This document shows positions 9,987 to 21,719 of a stretch of DNA of 64,000 nucleotides, in pieces (the first letter of the stretch is position 1; every line of letters starts with the position of its first letter). The position numbers and the translations under genes were made by a program. The stretch spans positions 16,321,433-16,385,432 of the forward strand of contig OX457036.1 in assembly GCA_949752735.1 (NCBI GenBank), given 5' to 3'. Below the pieces are notes generated by a model. It did not search any database, was not told the DNA's origin, and worked only from the letters and a program-made list of their open reading frames with translations. The stretch is from Lumbricus terrestris (taxonomy: Eukaryota; Annelida; Clitellata; Crassiclitellata; Lumbricidae).

Positions 9987-12314
9987 TTTTCACTGCGAAT
10001 TTTTTACGAACTGGTTATTGCCGCTGAAAGAGAAGTTGAATTGATGAAAATACTTCAATTTTAAATAGAAGTCGGATTTAGGTTGACTAAAATCGTCCTG
10101 TTAAAATTGGATCGTTGGAGTAAAGGAAACCGGAATAAGTATTTTCTTACTTGAAATAGAAGCTGGATTTATGAAAATGTTCTTGCTTAAATTAAAGCTG
10201 GAAGGATGAAAATGTCTCGCCTTAAAATGGAGCTGGATTGATTACAATCGTCTTGATAAAATCGGAGCTGTTTCGTTGAAAATAACGCGGGAGTAACGGA
10301 CACCGGAATAAAAAATATTATTGTTACACATGAAATTTGAAGCTGGATTGACGAATGTGTCTTGCCCTGGATTGGAGCTGGATTGATGAAAACGTCTTGC
10401 CTTGGTTAAAATGTTCTTGCTTAAATTGGAGCTGGATGGAGTAAAATGTATTGCCTAAAATTGGAGCTGGATTGATGAAAATATTAAATGGGAGCTGGAT
10501 TAAAAAAAGCTTCAGAAATCTGAGTGGGATCAATGTGTTTTATATCTTAAATAGAAGCTCTATTAATGTTTTTATAGATCTGAAATAGAAACGGGATGAA
10601 TGATAAAACGCTTAAGAAATAGAATCTGGTCGAAGGTTTTTATATATCTGAAATAGAAGCTGGATGAATGATAAAACGACTAAGAAGAGGAGGCTGGATG
10701 AAAGTTTTCTTTATCTGGAGCTGGATGAGTGATAAAACGCTTAAGAAATGGAAGCAGGATGAAGGTTTTTATATCTTAAATAGAAGCTGGATGAGTGATA
10801 AAAGGCTTAAGAAATGGAAGCGGGATAAAGGTTTTTATATATCTGAAATAGAAGCTGGATGAGTGATAAAACGCCTAAGAAATGGAAGCTGGATGAAGGT
10901 TTTTATAGGTCGGAAAAAGAAGCTGGATTTACGAAAATAACGACCGAGCAAAAAGAAACTGGATGAAGGTATTTCTAGGTGCGAAATAGAAGCTGGATTG
11001 ACGAAAATAGCGAGAAATAGAAGCTGGACGAAGGTATTTATTTGTCGGAAATAGAAGCTGGATTGACGAAAATAACGACCCTGAAAAAAGAAGCTGTATG
11101 AAGGTATTTCTATGTGTGAAGTACAAGCTGAATTGACGAAAATAGCGAGCGAGAAAAAAGAAGGTGGATGAAGTTATTTCAAGTTGTGAAATAGAAGCTG
11201 GTTTGATGAAAATCTTCTTGCCTATATTGGAGCTGGATTGGTTAAAATGTCCATCCTTAAATTGGAGCTGGATGGATGAAATGTTTTGATTAGGTTGGAG
11301 CTGGATTGATGAGAATCTTCTTAATCCAGCTCCTATTTTATATCTATAAAACCTTCATCCAGCTTCCATTTCCAAAGCGCTTTATCATTCATCCAGCTTC
11401 TATGTAATATATAAAATAAACTAATCCCGCTTCGATTTCTCAAGCCTTTTTTCATTCATCCAGATTCTATTTCAGACAGACAAAATAATTTCATCCAGCT
11501 TCGATTTCTCAAGCGTTTTACACTCATCCTACTTCTATTTCAGACATCTAAAAACATTCATCCAGCTTGCATTCTTTAGCGTTTTATCATTAATCCGGCT
11601 TCTCTTTCAGATCTATAAAGACATTAATCCAGCTTCTATTTAACATCTATAAAACCCTTTTCCAACTTCGATTTCTTTAGCGTCTTATCATTCATTCAGC
11701 TTCTATTTCAGATATAAAATACCTTGATCCCTCTTCTATTTCAGACTTATAAAACACCTTCGTCCAGCTTCGATTTCAGGTATATATAAACCTTCATCCA
11801 GCTTCCATTTCTTAAGGGTATTTCATTCAACCGGCTTCTCTTTCAGATCTAAAAAGACATTAATCCAGCTTCGATATAACATCCATATAACCATTTTCCA
11901 GCTTCGATTTCTTAAGCTTTTTATCATTCATTCAGCTTCTATTTCAGATATAAAATACCTTGATCCCGCTTCTATTTGAGACATATAAAACACCTTCATC
12001 CAGCTTCGATTTCTCAAATGTTTTATCATCCATCCAGCTCCAATTTAATGAAGAAGATTTTCACCCATCCAGTTCCGACTTAATCAAAAACATTTTCATC
12101 CTTCCAGCTCCAATTTGAGCAACAACATTAAATCCAGCTTCTATTTCAGGTATGAAAATTCTTATTCCGGTTTCCTTTACTTCAACCGCTCCAATTTTAA
12201 CAAGACGATTTTAGTCAATCTAAATCCGACTTCTATTTAAAATTGAAGTATTTTCATCAATCCAACTTCTCTTTCAGCGGCAATAACCAGTTCGTAAAAA
12301 ATTCGCAGTGAAAT

Positions 12315-12455
12315 TTGGTCGTGAACCAGTTGTCGGTGAACCAGTTGTCGGTGAACCAATTGTCGTGAACCAGTTGTCGTGAACCAGTTGTCGTGAACCA
12401 GTTGTCCGTGAACCAGTTGTCGGTGAACCAGTTGTCTGTGAACCAGTTGTCGTGG
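12315..12455 (-). repeat. right outer 15-bp array of foldback 1
   Basis: Nine units in inverted orientation. Read from the outside in, the linker variants and the single AATTGG variant follow the left arm's order, with one C-linker unit missing. Confidence 0.9.
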
Positions 12456-12494
12456 AACCCTTGAGAAACGCTATTGCGGGTTAAGTAAATGCTC

Positions 12495-12742
12495 AGGAAT
12501 AATAATAATAATAATCTTAATAATAATCTTTTCTTTAATTGAGCGCCTGCAAACGCACTGCGCTTTACATTTACAAGTTATGCAGTTATCTTAATTAAAC
12601 TTAACTACTAACTGAACAGACAGCTTTGTAATTACACGGCGCTAATAGCAGCCTACAAAGCAAATCCGCCCAACGGGGGCTCGAACTCACTACCTCTCGC
12701 ACTCTTGGCCAGCGTGTTAACCATTACTCTACCGGGCCCCCC
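12495..12742 (-). mobile_element. tRNA-derived SINE
   Basis: On the minus strand, a box A-like segment (TAGAGTAATGGTTAACACGC, near 12716-12735) and box B GAGTTCGAGCCC (12677-12688) lie at tRNA spacing, followed by a body and a 3' tail rich in ATT units (12499-12530). The tRNA part is too degenerate to be a working tRNA gene. Confidence 0.7.
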
Positions 12743-13151
12743 CCGGAAGACGAGAGAAAGTCTCAGACAGATTTCGTTGGATTAGATAACTATGGTGGAT
12801 AGATACAGCAAACTTAAGCAAGACGTTTAGCACTGAGAGGATTGGCATCATAGGACGTCTGAACCTTCAGGGCAGAACCGTATGAAGAGGAAGTGTTCTA
12901 TTTTAAACCACCGCATCCGGAATTGCGTTATTTCAATTATAATCCTAACCAGGTGATTTCAATTTCAGTTTCATTTAACGAATCATATTATTATTTAATT
13001 TATTGATTACTGCATCATCCCCGTTGTATCTAATTAAAATCTCTTGACTCACTTATCCACATTTTACATTCAGTTTCATATGGCGTAAAACAAGTAGGCC
13101 AACTCTTAATGGCATGTGCATGAAGACATGACGTGACGTGACTGTATATCC
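12743..13151 (+). other. no recognisable gene
   Basis: AT-rich spacer between the SINE and the second foldback element; nothing recognised. Confidence 0.4.
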
Positions 13152-13159
13152 TGAAAATG

Positions 13160-13913
13160 GGTGTCACGACAACTGGTCTACATAAACTCGTCTACCGACA
13201 TGTGGTTTCAATTCGTCTACCGACAACTGGTCTACAGACAAATGATCCAGCGCTTGAAAAATGGAAGTTGGATGAAAGTTTTTAGAGGTGAAATGGAGGT
13301 TGGATTGATGTAAAACCGCAAGACAAATGGAAGCTGGATAATGGTTCTTTTACATGTGAAATAGAAGCTGGATTTACGAAAATAACGCATGAGAAATAAA
13401 GCTGGATGAAGGTATTTCTAGATCTGAAATAGAAGTTGGATTGATGAAAATAACGAGCGAGAAATAGAAGCTGGATGAAGGCGTTTTTAGATCTGAAGCA
13501 GAAGCTGGATGCAAGTTCAAATACATGAATGAAACAGGGCTGTTTTTAAGGAATTTTTAGAACTGCACAAACCCTTCTTTCCTTTCCCATCCTCCATGGT
13601 AAATTACTCCCAATCGGAGGAAAATGACCTTTTCAACTAGTTTTAACTGCACAGAAGTGCTTCTACATGTTTCTACAACTGCACAAATCCATTAGAACTG
13701 CACATTTTGTGTACAACTGCACGTTAAAAAAAGCCCTGGAACGAAAACCATCAATGCAGCTTCCATTTGCTTAGAAAGCCATTTTCATAAATTCAGCTTC
13801 TATTTCATCAATACGAGTTGTCTGTAGGCCAGTTGTCGTTAGACCAGTTTTCCGCAGACTCCGTTCAAGTCGGTAGGCGAGTTGTCGGTAGACCAATAAT
13901 TTTCGTGGAACCC
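13160..13913. mobile_element. foldback transposon 2 (TU-like), short variant
   Basis: Flanked by the 8-bp duplication TGAAAATG (13152-13159 and 13914-13921). The left end again reads GGTGTCACGACAACTGG and the right end, inverted, starts GGGTTCCACGA, the same left/right asymmetry as foldback 1. The outer units are the variant CGACAACTGGTCTAC. The inner domain has the same GAAGCTGGAT-type modules (13270-13510 and, inverted, 13750-13805). A hAT MITE is nested inside at 13535-13738. Confidence 0.88.
13535..13738. mobile_element. hAT-type MITE nested in foldback 2
   Basis: Ends CAGGGCTGTTTTTAA and, inverted, CAGGGCTTTTTTTAA. Flanks are GAATGAAA (13527-13534) and GAACGAAA (13739-13746), an 8-bp duplication with one change. 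The interior repeats AACTGCACA. No coding capacity. Confidence 0.82.
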
Positions 13914-14117
13914 TGAAAATGATCACGAGTCCGGAAATCGTAAATTGCAGCGGTCTGAACATCTAAGGTCCGCTAGGCTGTACCTGTAGGGAGTGTAGGC
14001 CTAGCAGTCAAACTGAAAACAGCCGCCTCTTAGATATAGGAAGCTTTGAACCAAAATTTTGAAAGTGGAGAGTTAAGAAAATTTCCTTTGAAAGCATTAT
14101 TACAAACCAGCGATCTA

Positions 14118-14275
14118 TCTGTCTGTCTGTCTGTCTATCTGTCTGTCTATCTGTCTGTCTGTCTGTCTGTCTATATATCTATCTATCTAACTATATATAT
14201 CTATCTATTATATATACCAATCCATCCATTCATCCATCCATCAATCAATCAATCAATCTATCTATGTCTATAGAC
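14118..14275 (+). repeat. TCTG/TCTA/ATCC microsatellite
   Basis: Interrupted tetranucleotide tract with TCTG, TCTA, CATC and CAAT runs. It adjoins the 3' end of the LINE at 14276; a similar tract adjoins the LINE's other end. Confidence 0.95.
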
Positions 14276-16112
14276 ATAATTTTATTGATCCCAACAATTC
14301 AATTGTACATGTATGTTTAACAAAGTATAGACATAATTCGCGATAAGAAAATACTCAAAGTGAATAGGTATTATAAGAGTGAGGGAACAAATAGGCACAC
14401 CAAAAGGGACAAGTCCCGCTAAGCAGGGGCCTAATTAACAAAGTGAAGTGAGAAAGTGAAAGCTGAAGGGAGTATTGGAATACAGAGATATTACTTAACT
14501 AGGGAAAGAAAAAAGTTATTATCCAAAAAAAACTAATGTAGTTAACACTACATGAAAAAACTCAGAGAAAGAACAAAATAAAAGCAAAAAGCAATCAAAC
14601 AATCAATTAAATCAGCATTAGCATGGGTAACCCCTCATGCTAATAACAGAAAACATTACATAATGTATACACACGTAACAGGTGTTTAAAGTGAGTTAAG
14701 TTAGTAGCCTTACGACTGTGAATCGGAATTTTATTCCATATGACAGGGCCTTGGAATTTAATAGAAAATTTCCGAACATTTGTTTTTGCAAAAATAATAC
14801 TGAAGTCTCTATTACCTCTAGTGAGTCCATGATGCAATGCAGGAGAGAAGTAAGATGCAAAGGAAGAAGGGAGGAGGTTATTGATGTATTGATACATAAA
14901 TTGAGATGTCTGTTCAAATCTGATCTGCTTGATATTTAGGAGTTTATGCTCAGCAAATAGGGGACCAGTATGACAGTTAACAGTGGATTTAGTGATAACT
15001 CGTATGGCTTTTTTTTGCAAGGTCCTTAAAACATGGAGACGGGTATCATAGGTTGAAGTCCAAATTAAATTAGAGTAAGTAAGGTATGGATAGACTAGGG
15101 TGAAATATAGATTGATAAGCACATGAAAGGGAAGCAAGTAAGAGACTCTCTTAATAATGCCTATACTTTTTGATTTTTTTAAACTTATTTCGTCTATATG
15201 GACTTTCCATTTTAGGTGCTGATCAATATGAAAGCCAAGGAATTTTGTCGTGTAAACTTGAGGAATAACTTTGTTGTCAATAAGCAGCTCATTATTTGTT
15301 ATAGGTATTGGTTTTTTATTTGACCGAAATATGATATAGTTAGCTTTAGATAGGTTAAATGAAAGTGTATTTGCCTTGAACCAATCACTAGCTGATATTA
15401 ATTCATTATTGACTAGCTGAAGAAGCTGATCATAGGAGGCATGCGATAAAAATACATTAGAATCATCTGCAAATAGAATATAGTGTAAGATGGATGATGA
15501 ATTTGGGAGGTCATTGATATAGATTAAAAACAGGAGAGGACCAAGGATAGAGCCTTGAGGTACTCCAAATTCTATAGTTTGAAAGTTAGACAATTTTCCA
15601 TTACAAAGCACCTGCTGTAGACGATTGTCCAAATAACTACTAAGCCATCGAAGTGCATTATCTCTAATACCATAGTGTTCAAGTTTATACAAAAGTATTT
15701 TGTGGTCCACAGTATCAAACGCCTTTGCAAGGTCAAGGAAGATACCAATTGAGTATTCATTATTGTCCATGGCCTTGGTAATTTTGTCCTGTATATCAAT
15801 CAGTGACATAGAGGTAGAATGACCCGGCTGAAAGCCATGCTGAAACGGATATAATATGTCCTTATGCTTTATGTATGAAAGTAATCTGTCATACATTACT
15901 CTTTCAAATAATTTGGAGAAAAAAGGTAGTATAGAAATGGGTCTGTAATTATTAATTTCATTTTTGGCACCTTGTTTGTGAATGGGGAGAACTTTGGCAA
16001 GCTTGATTTCTGATGGAACAATACCATTTTTTAGTGAACAGTTATTCACTTCAGCCAGTGGATTGGCAAGAAGTTCCATAACCGGTGATAATATCATAGG
16101 ATTCAAATCATC
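14276..16112 (-). mobile_element. LINE (CR1/L2/jockey-like), 5'-truncated
   Basis: On the minus strand a reverse transcriptase frame is followed by a ~360-bp 3' UTR with AATAAA (near 14280-14290), ending at TCTATAGACATAGATAGA. The 5' side stops at a TCTA tract (16113). Both sides are therefore bounded by similar tetranucleotide repeats. No endonuclease region is left. Confidence 0.85.
14640..16106 (-). pseudogene. LINE reverse transcriptase, C-terminal ~488 residues
   Basis: Reverse transcriptase of a non-LTR element copies element RNA at the nicked target. Motifs in order: NNYRPISILP, QHGFQPGHST, the catalytic LDLAKAFDTVDH, GVPQGSILGPLLFLIYIND, the catalytic FADDSNVF, then WFKANTLSFNLSK and FLGFHID, followed by the long C-terminal region typical of CR1/jockey-type elements. 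The frame is uninterrupted over 488 codons but has no ATG at its start (TTG) and lacks the endonuclease, so it is a 5'-truncated copy. The intact frame suggests recent insertion. A related but broken copy lies at 29.3-33.7 kb. Confidence 0.88.
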
Positions 16113-16315
<203 letters not shown>

Positions 16316-16616
16316 CCCATCCATGCATGCAGCCATGCAACGATACGTTCACCAATCCATCCATCCACCTCTCCATCATTCCATCTCTTTATCTATCTAT
16401 GCATCCATCCATTCAAGCATGTCAATATCATGCGGAAATGAGAAACTGGGCTCGATGCCTATTGATCTTTTTTTATCTATATACTATCGGTGTTCCGATT
16501 GATCAAACCTTGGATCCGTCAATTGATTATTCCTCTGTCAATGCATCTGTTCATCGAGATCTCTCTTTATCTCTATCTTCATATTGCTGTCCCTTAGTGT
16601 AGTCTAATCCATAGAT

Positions 16617-16651
<35 letters not shown>

Positions 16652-16659
16652 CATCGAAC
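16316..16659 (+). other. degenerate CATC repeat, unique sequence, TA dinucleotide tract
   Basis: CATC-like decay to about 16420, then unremarkable sequence, then a TA tract at 16619-16650. No gene seen. Confidence 0.6.
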
Positions 16660-16770
16660 GTTTCCACTTCGATTTAACAAACTTGATTTGATACGGCGAC
16701 GATGGTAAGCTGGTCTCGTATAGACGTAACTTTGTGCAGCGCGGAGAAATTAGGGAAATTCACATTACCT
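16660..16770 (+). mobile_element. L2-like LINE 3'-end fragment
   Basis: Shares ACTTGATTTGA, TAAGCTGGTCTC and the GCGC-GAGAAATT...ACATTAC layout with the 3' end of the L2-like LINE at 38,670-38,770. This looks like a fragment of the same or a related family. Confidence 0.5.
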
Positions 16771-17329
16771 TATAACATCACCTGCCTCTCTCTCGTTTCC
16801 TGTCTATTTGATTCTGATCATTTTGTCTATAAGAATGGATGTGGGTATGTGACTTTGTCCAGAATGCACGCCCACAGTTTTGCAGCTACTTACCTGAATC
16901 TTTGAATATACATAGACGTTCACCCGGATAACCAGTAGTGCTATTTTAGCTCTTTATTTGCTTTAAATTCGGAGATATACATGTAGACATTTTAAAATTT
17001 CGCTATGTAACTTACGATATCGCTGAAGTATAAGACGCCATATTGTAATCGCATTGCAATAATTGCTTTTGACGTCATTTTTCTCCAAAACTTAGCATGA
17101 AACTCAAGCGCTATCAGCGCAACTGCCCTGGGAAAAGATAAATGCCTTCAGCCAAGGAGTATATATACTAAGAGCTAGGAGCCCCATGCAGACATGAGCT
17201 TAACCAGCAGAATTGGGGAAGACCTTCCAAGCAGAGGGGCATAAATTACCATTTATAAGCCCCAAATGGGCGGCGAAACCGCCCCACAGGGGCAGGTGGA
17301 GCTGGGTTTGGGGACGAAAAATTAAATTT
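16771..17329 (+). other. no recognisable gene
   Basis: AT-rich to 17150. From ~17213 the C/G-run-rich text (GGGGAAGACC, AAGCCCCAAATGGGCGGCG) resembles, inverted, parts of the Helitron-like element at 54.7-55.2 kb. Confidence 0.35.
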
Positions 17330-17357
17330 CCCGGGCAACGCCGGGTACCCCAGCTAC
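17330..17357 (+). mobile_element. Helitron-like 3' terminus, variant
   Basis: A CCCGG-GCAACG-CCGGG hairpin is followed by TACCCCAGCTAC, where CTAG is expected. Same family as the ends at 9299 and 54676. Confidence 0.45.
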
Positions 17358-17899
17358 ATATAGTACTCTCAGTCTCTCATAAGAGTAGCAGACCCACGAT
17401 GGTGGACGCCGAAGTTCAAACTCTTTTTCATCGGAGTTTGCCGTAAAACTGATAGTAGCCAATGTTTTTCAACACTGCCCTTTCTGCCGCAATAGCGTGT
17501 AAGAGATTGAGTGGACCACAGCCTTCTATTAACCTCATTCACGGTAGTCAAATTCATCCAGGTTCCAGATTCAGCTTTTTGATCGCCTCTGGATCTATGC
17601 GATCCGTCACTTAAATTTGCTTCTCCTACAACAGATGACCACAAACTCAGTGTCATAGAGACATAGACATTAATTTCTATACTTATTATTATTATTATTC
17701 GATTGGCAAATAACGAACATATTGGTTACAGATTCACCAGATAGGTTTAAGCTTTATATTTTGTAATTATTGGAGATCCTCACCTCTTGCTGAGCATTTC
17801 AATCATATTATAATTATTATTGGACATTTTCTTAACATTGCAATCGTTTGAAGATACTAAAAATATTTATCAGTTATTCATTGAAACTTTTTGCTTCAG
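17358..17899 (+). other. no gene; probable intron upstream of the propeller exon
   Basis: The segment ends in a pyrimidine-rich stretch and TTTTTGCTTCAG at 17888-17899, a plausible 3' splice site. Contains an ATT tract near 17686-17700. Confidence 0.45.
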
Positions 17900-18726
17900 T
17901 GAGGGCGACACTTATCAGCAGCTTTAACCGCGGAATTAAAGGAATTACTAAAGTTGAGGACAAGATCTACGTTCTGCAAAGTTATGGAAATTATCGAGTT
18001 AGCATTAATGTTTATGACGATCGTACTGGCTTCCCTTTTTTGAGAAACATCACACTCAGTGGTATTGATCTTTCATCCGATATTGTCTACAGTAACATAA
18101 CAAAATGTGTATACATAGGAGATAGGAATCAAAGGTATATATGGATGCTGACGACGACAAATGATCATCGACTTACCAGATGGCTGAAGGTCTCTAGTGC
18201 CATGGGTTTCTCATTGTCAAAGGAGGGTCATTTGTTGTTGGTGGGAGAAAGAAAATATTCTAATCAAAGCAGTATCGAGATTTATTCGTTGAATGGCACA
18301 TTGATCCGCAGACTTATATTACCACAAAATATCTCTCTTTATGTGTACAATGTCGTTCAGACACGGGATGGAAATTTCATCATCTCTCACACGCTGAATA
18401 ATGATAATTCGCAACGTGGACCCTTGGCAATTAGTCAACTGACGAACGACGGACTGTTGATCAACCGATATACCAGAGGCCAATCGTACAATGATTTCTG
18501 CCCTTATGATGTGTTTTTAGATTCTGTCAACAATCGATTATTTGCGACTGACTATTTTCAGAACCGAGTGATTTTGTTTGATTCAATTGCTCTAACTTGG
18601 AGTCAAGTCATCGTGCACGGAAACCATACAACTGATCGTTTGTTTTACGACGCAAGCAAGAAACATTTGTTCGTAGTATACGAGAATGGCAATGCAGACT
18701 TTGCAGAGGTATATAAAATAAATTAG
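17900..18726 (+). CDS. terminal exon of a secreted-looking beta-propeller protein (partial gene)
   Basis: A 275-codon open frame ends with TAG at 18724-18726. The upstream in-frame start is only a TTG (17848), so the real start must come from an upstream exon. TTTTTGCTTCAG at 17888-17899 is a good acceptor and gives a phase-1 junction. The protein has repeated blade-like strands: GITKVEDKIYVLQSY, KCVYIGDRNQRYIWML, GHLLLVGERK, DGNFIISHTL, VNNRLFATDYFQNRVILFD and KHLFVVYENG. This is the look of an NHL/six-bladed beta-propeller. At least six N-glycosylation sequons suggest secretion. AATAAA overlaps the stop codon. Base composition differs from the neighbouring transposons. I do not recognise a named family; it could also be a pseudogene fragment. 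Confidence 0.6.
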
Positions 18727-18792
18727 AATATACAAGACCCTATTACTATAAGCGGATCATATATATTGTACGAACATGTAGAGGCTCTAAGA

Positions 18793-21268
18793 CAGCGGTT
18801 CCCAAGTCCCAACCCATGTCCCGCGGGCCAAAAGTGGCCCCCAGACCTAAGAAAATGGCCCACATATCTCAAAGAACACTGGTCAACAAATTTTAACTTT
18901 TGTTTTGTTTCCGAAAAAACTTTGACTGTTTTATATAGAAGTTGACGTGCTGAACACGGTGGTGTTCTCAGAATATTTGTAGCACGTAAGGTTTTTAAGA
19001 AAACGGGCATGCAAGATTTTAACTGAAATGCTTGTTTATTGCATATATTTTCAATATACTATAATTTAATTTCATTGGAAAAAATCTTTATAACAGTTCT
19101 TCCTCATAATATCGGGTGCTGATGATGACTGTATCACTTAAAAATATTGAGAAACATGAAATTAAAGGTTTTTCATAGTTATTCCCTGTTCAGTTTCACA
19201 TGTACAATGTATACAAGATATGCTGCTAAAGTTCCCTAGATCTAAAATGCTTTGACGCTGATTTTCGTTTGTATTCTTTGTCTGCACATCTCCCTGCAGT
19301 GTCAAACAATTGTCAGACAACACTGCTGGATGCCAATTTCCCTTATACCGTTTTTCCACTGTGGCAATTTCCTGGTGTTCATCGCTAGATTTGTGAGGAA
19401 CTTGGGAAGAAGTTCCAGTAAAATGCAAGATGTGAATCTTAGGTGACATGTTGCATTTTATGCCAGTATGCTGTAAGATTTTGTTACCCAGTTTAATGTA
19501 ATTTGGAGTTCTACAGTTACCAAGAAAATTCTCCACAACATCCTTCAGTGCTTCCAGGTGATTGTCTCTGGTCTCTCCCACAGATGTTCAAACTGCTTGT
19601 CATTGATGATGTGTCTGATCTGTGGACCCACAAAAATGCCTTTCTTGATCTTGGCATCACTCATTCTTGGGAATTTCTGTTGGAGATAAAGAAAATCTTC
19701 AGCATCCTTGTGCAGAAAATCTTCAGCATCCTTGTGCATGGCTTTTTAAAAAATGTATCAGTTCCAGCTTTAAGTGAAGAGAAGGCAGAAATATTTGTTA
19801 GACCGATTTCTGTCCAATACTTGGTGACAGCAAACTCCAGTCTTGAATCCAGTTGTTCTGCTTTTGCTTTCGACAAACCTAAGTCTCAAAAAGGTCGTTC
19901 CGTTCCGACTATGTGAATGAGATGAGGCGCGCCAGACATAGGTCTACCTACTTCAAAATCCGGATCACTGTCAGCAGCTATATACTCGTTCCTGGCTAGA
20001 TCAATGCAGCAGCATCTTCATCTTCGTCGTCTAAACTCCATTTCTCTGGTGGCTTCGCTATTTGAAGACTTTCATTGTACGGCGCTGGTATCATTGTCGA
20101 AAGAAGATCTTGGCATTCAGTTTCCTTTCCTATTCTTGCTGGAGAAACCAGAAACATAAGTGAGACAAACTGAGCAGCCCATCACAGTCTTTATCTTTCT
20201 GCTCTCGCAAGACCATCGGGACGGCAAACAGCATTGCTTTCGCAGGACCCCCGGAGTCAAACTCTAAGATCTGCAGCACATCTTCCACAGCAAATGAGAG
20301 GCACCCATTCCTTGACTTTCTCTTCAGTCTTGCAACCAAAGTACAGCTCAAAGCTTTATTGACATGTCCAGTCATTGTGTGTTTGTGAGGCTTACTCATA
20401 TAGCATAGCCTACTCTCCACAACTGTAGCAAAATGTAAATGTATCACATTTCATGCAACACTGGCGAGATATTTCTGCTGCCAACAACCGTCTTAAAATA
20501 TATTATAGTTTAAAACTTATCTGAAAATAAGGTGGCTAACTTGTTATGCATCTTGAATACATGTATACAAAACTAAACTTTGGAAATACGACATCAAACT
20601 ACAAGCAAACTGATGCCAACTTCCTCAGTGGGATATGCATGTAGAGTTTTGTAGACCTATGCAAAGAAGCGGCTCTAATAGTGCTTAGAACTTTTGCAGG
20701 AAGATTCTAACCAGCATTAATGCGTATGCAGACCCAAGTTTATATTTTATTATGCAAGACAAACATAATATATGTAAACTGTCCTAAGTGCATGCCTGGA
20801 CATACCTCAGTTACACGAAGCTTATTATAACGTTATATCTGAAAAATGGAAATAAATAGAAAAGTGAAGATTTCTCAAAAACGGTACGTGATTGGACAAT
20901 TTCAAGGTCATTTTCGTGATCAGCAGCAGAAACTGCATAAGAAACACTTGAAAGTGTTCAGGAAACAAAATCACTGTTGACCAGTGGAATTAACAAAAAT
21001 ATATATAAATTGACAACTTAGACAGGATATAGGCCTATAGCACACATTTTTCTATTACAAATTGTTTTATTTTGACGTCCATAATTAGCATTAAGCAAAT
21101 AAGCATTCTATTTCGAATCAATTATAGGGCCTAACAATTTTGTATACTTTTAGTTCATTAAATTTAAACCTTGTGACCCCCTAATGTCCTTCAACCAAGA
21201 AAAAGTGGCCATCGTGTCCTCTAACTTAGAAATAGTGGCCCTAAAGTCAAAAAGGTTGGGAACCACTG
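18793..21268. mobile_element. hAT transposon relic (family A), 2476 bp
   Basis: Ends CAGCGGTTCCCAA and, inverted, CAGTGGTTCCCAACC, flanked by the exact 8-bp duplication CTCTAAGA (18785-18792 and 21269-21276). Subterminal AAAGTGGCCC words occur at both ends. The interior carries a decayed coding region on the minus strand. A short deletion derivative of the same family sits at 62207-62565. Confidence 0.92.
19162..20447 (-). pseudogene. decayed protein-coding remnant inside hAT family A
   Basis: Minus-strand fragments read FPRMSDAKIKKGIFVGPQIR, NFLGNCRTPNYIKLGNKIL and KCNMSPKIHILHF, then EKRYKGNWHPAVLSDN. Similar strings occur in a protein family repeatedly predicted from transposons in invertebrate genomes (recognised from memory, no search done). 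Frames are interrupted, and a 24-bp tandem duplication near 19689-19737 repeats HKDAEDFL. The 20130-20447 part encodes an unrecognised frame. Function, if transposase, is lost. Confidence 0.55.
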
Positions 21269-21276
21269 CTCTAAGA

Positions 21277-21715
21277 TTAAGAACACAGTGTTGAGTAAGC
21301 AAAGCGACTGAATAACGAGACTGGTGTTCTACTTGTTTGTTTGGAAAGAACAGTCTAATAATCGTTCGTTCGATCAGAAATAGGCCTAAATGAATAGTAA
21401 TCGCTCTTTGGTTAGATTGTAATATTAGGCTAATAGATAGTCTAATAAACGAGTTCGGTGTATTCAATATCAATACATAAAAGTTTTTTACTCTCACGAT
21501 GCATTTAATATGCGGCATCACTTCATAGGAGTGCTTGCTTGCCTCCTTGTATTGCCGTTTATTTTTGCGGAGACGATCGCACTCAATTGATTATAGTGAG
21601 CTGCTTTACCGAAACCAGGCGCATGTCGAAATATAATTTTGAGAAAACGGCCAAAAAATGACGGCAGGGTAAAATTGCGTTTTTGACTTTGAGTCAAATT
21701 TGTGTAGTAAGCTCC
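21277..21715 (+). other. no recognisable gene
   Basis: Short AT-rich spacer between the hAT and piggyBac relics; nothing recognised. Confidence 0.5.
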
Positions 21716-21719
21716 TTAA

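Larger units (their letters stand above)
9826..12460. mobile_element. foldback transposon 1 (TU-like), 2635 bp
   Basis: The whole element is a modular inverted repeat flanked by the 8-bp duplication TTGAGAAA (9818-9825 and 12461-12468). The left end reads GGTGTCACGACAACTGG; the right end, inverted, GGGTTCCACGACAACTGG. Each arm has an outer array of 14-15 bp units (CGACAACTGGTTCAC), then ~190 bp of closely matching sequence, then an inner domain of degenerate GAAGCTGGATGAA-type units on the left and their complements on the right, meeting near 11,310-11,320. No transposase is encoded. The architecture and 8-bp duplication match what is described for sea-urchin TU elements; that family assignment is from general knowledge. 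Confidence 0.9.
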
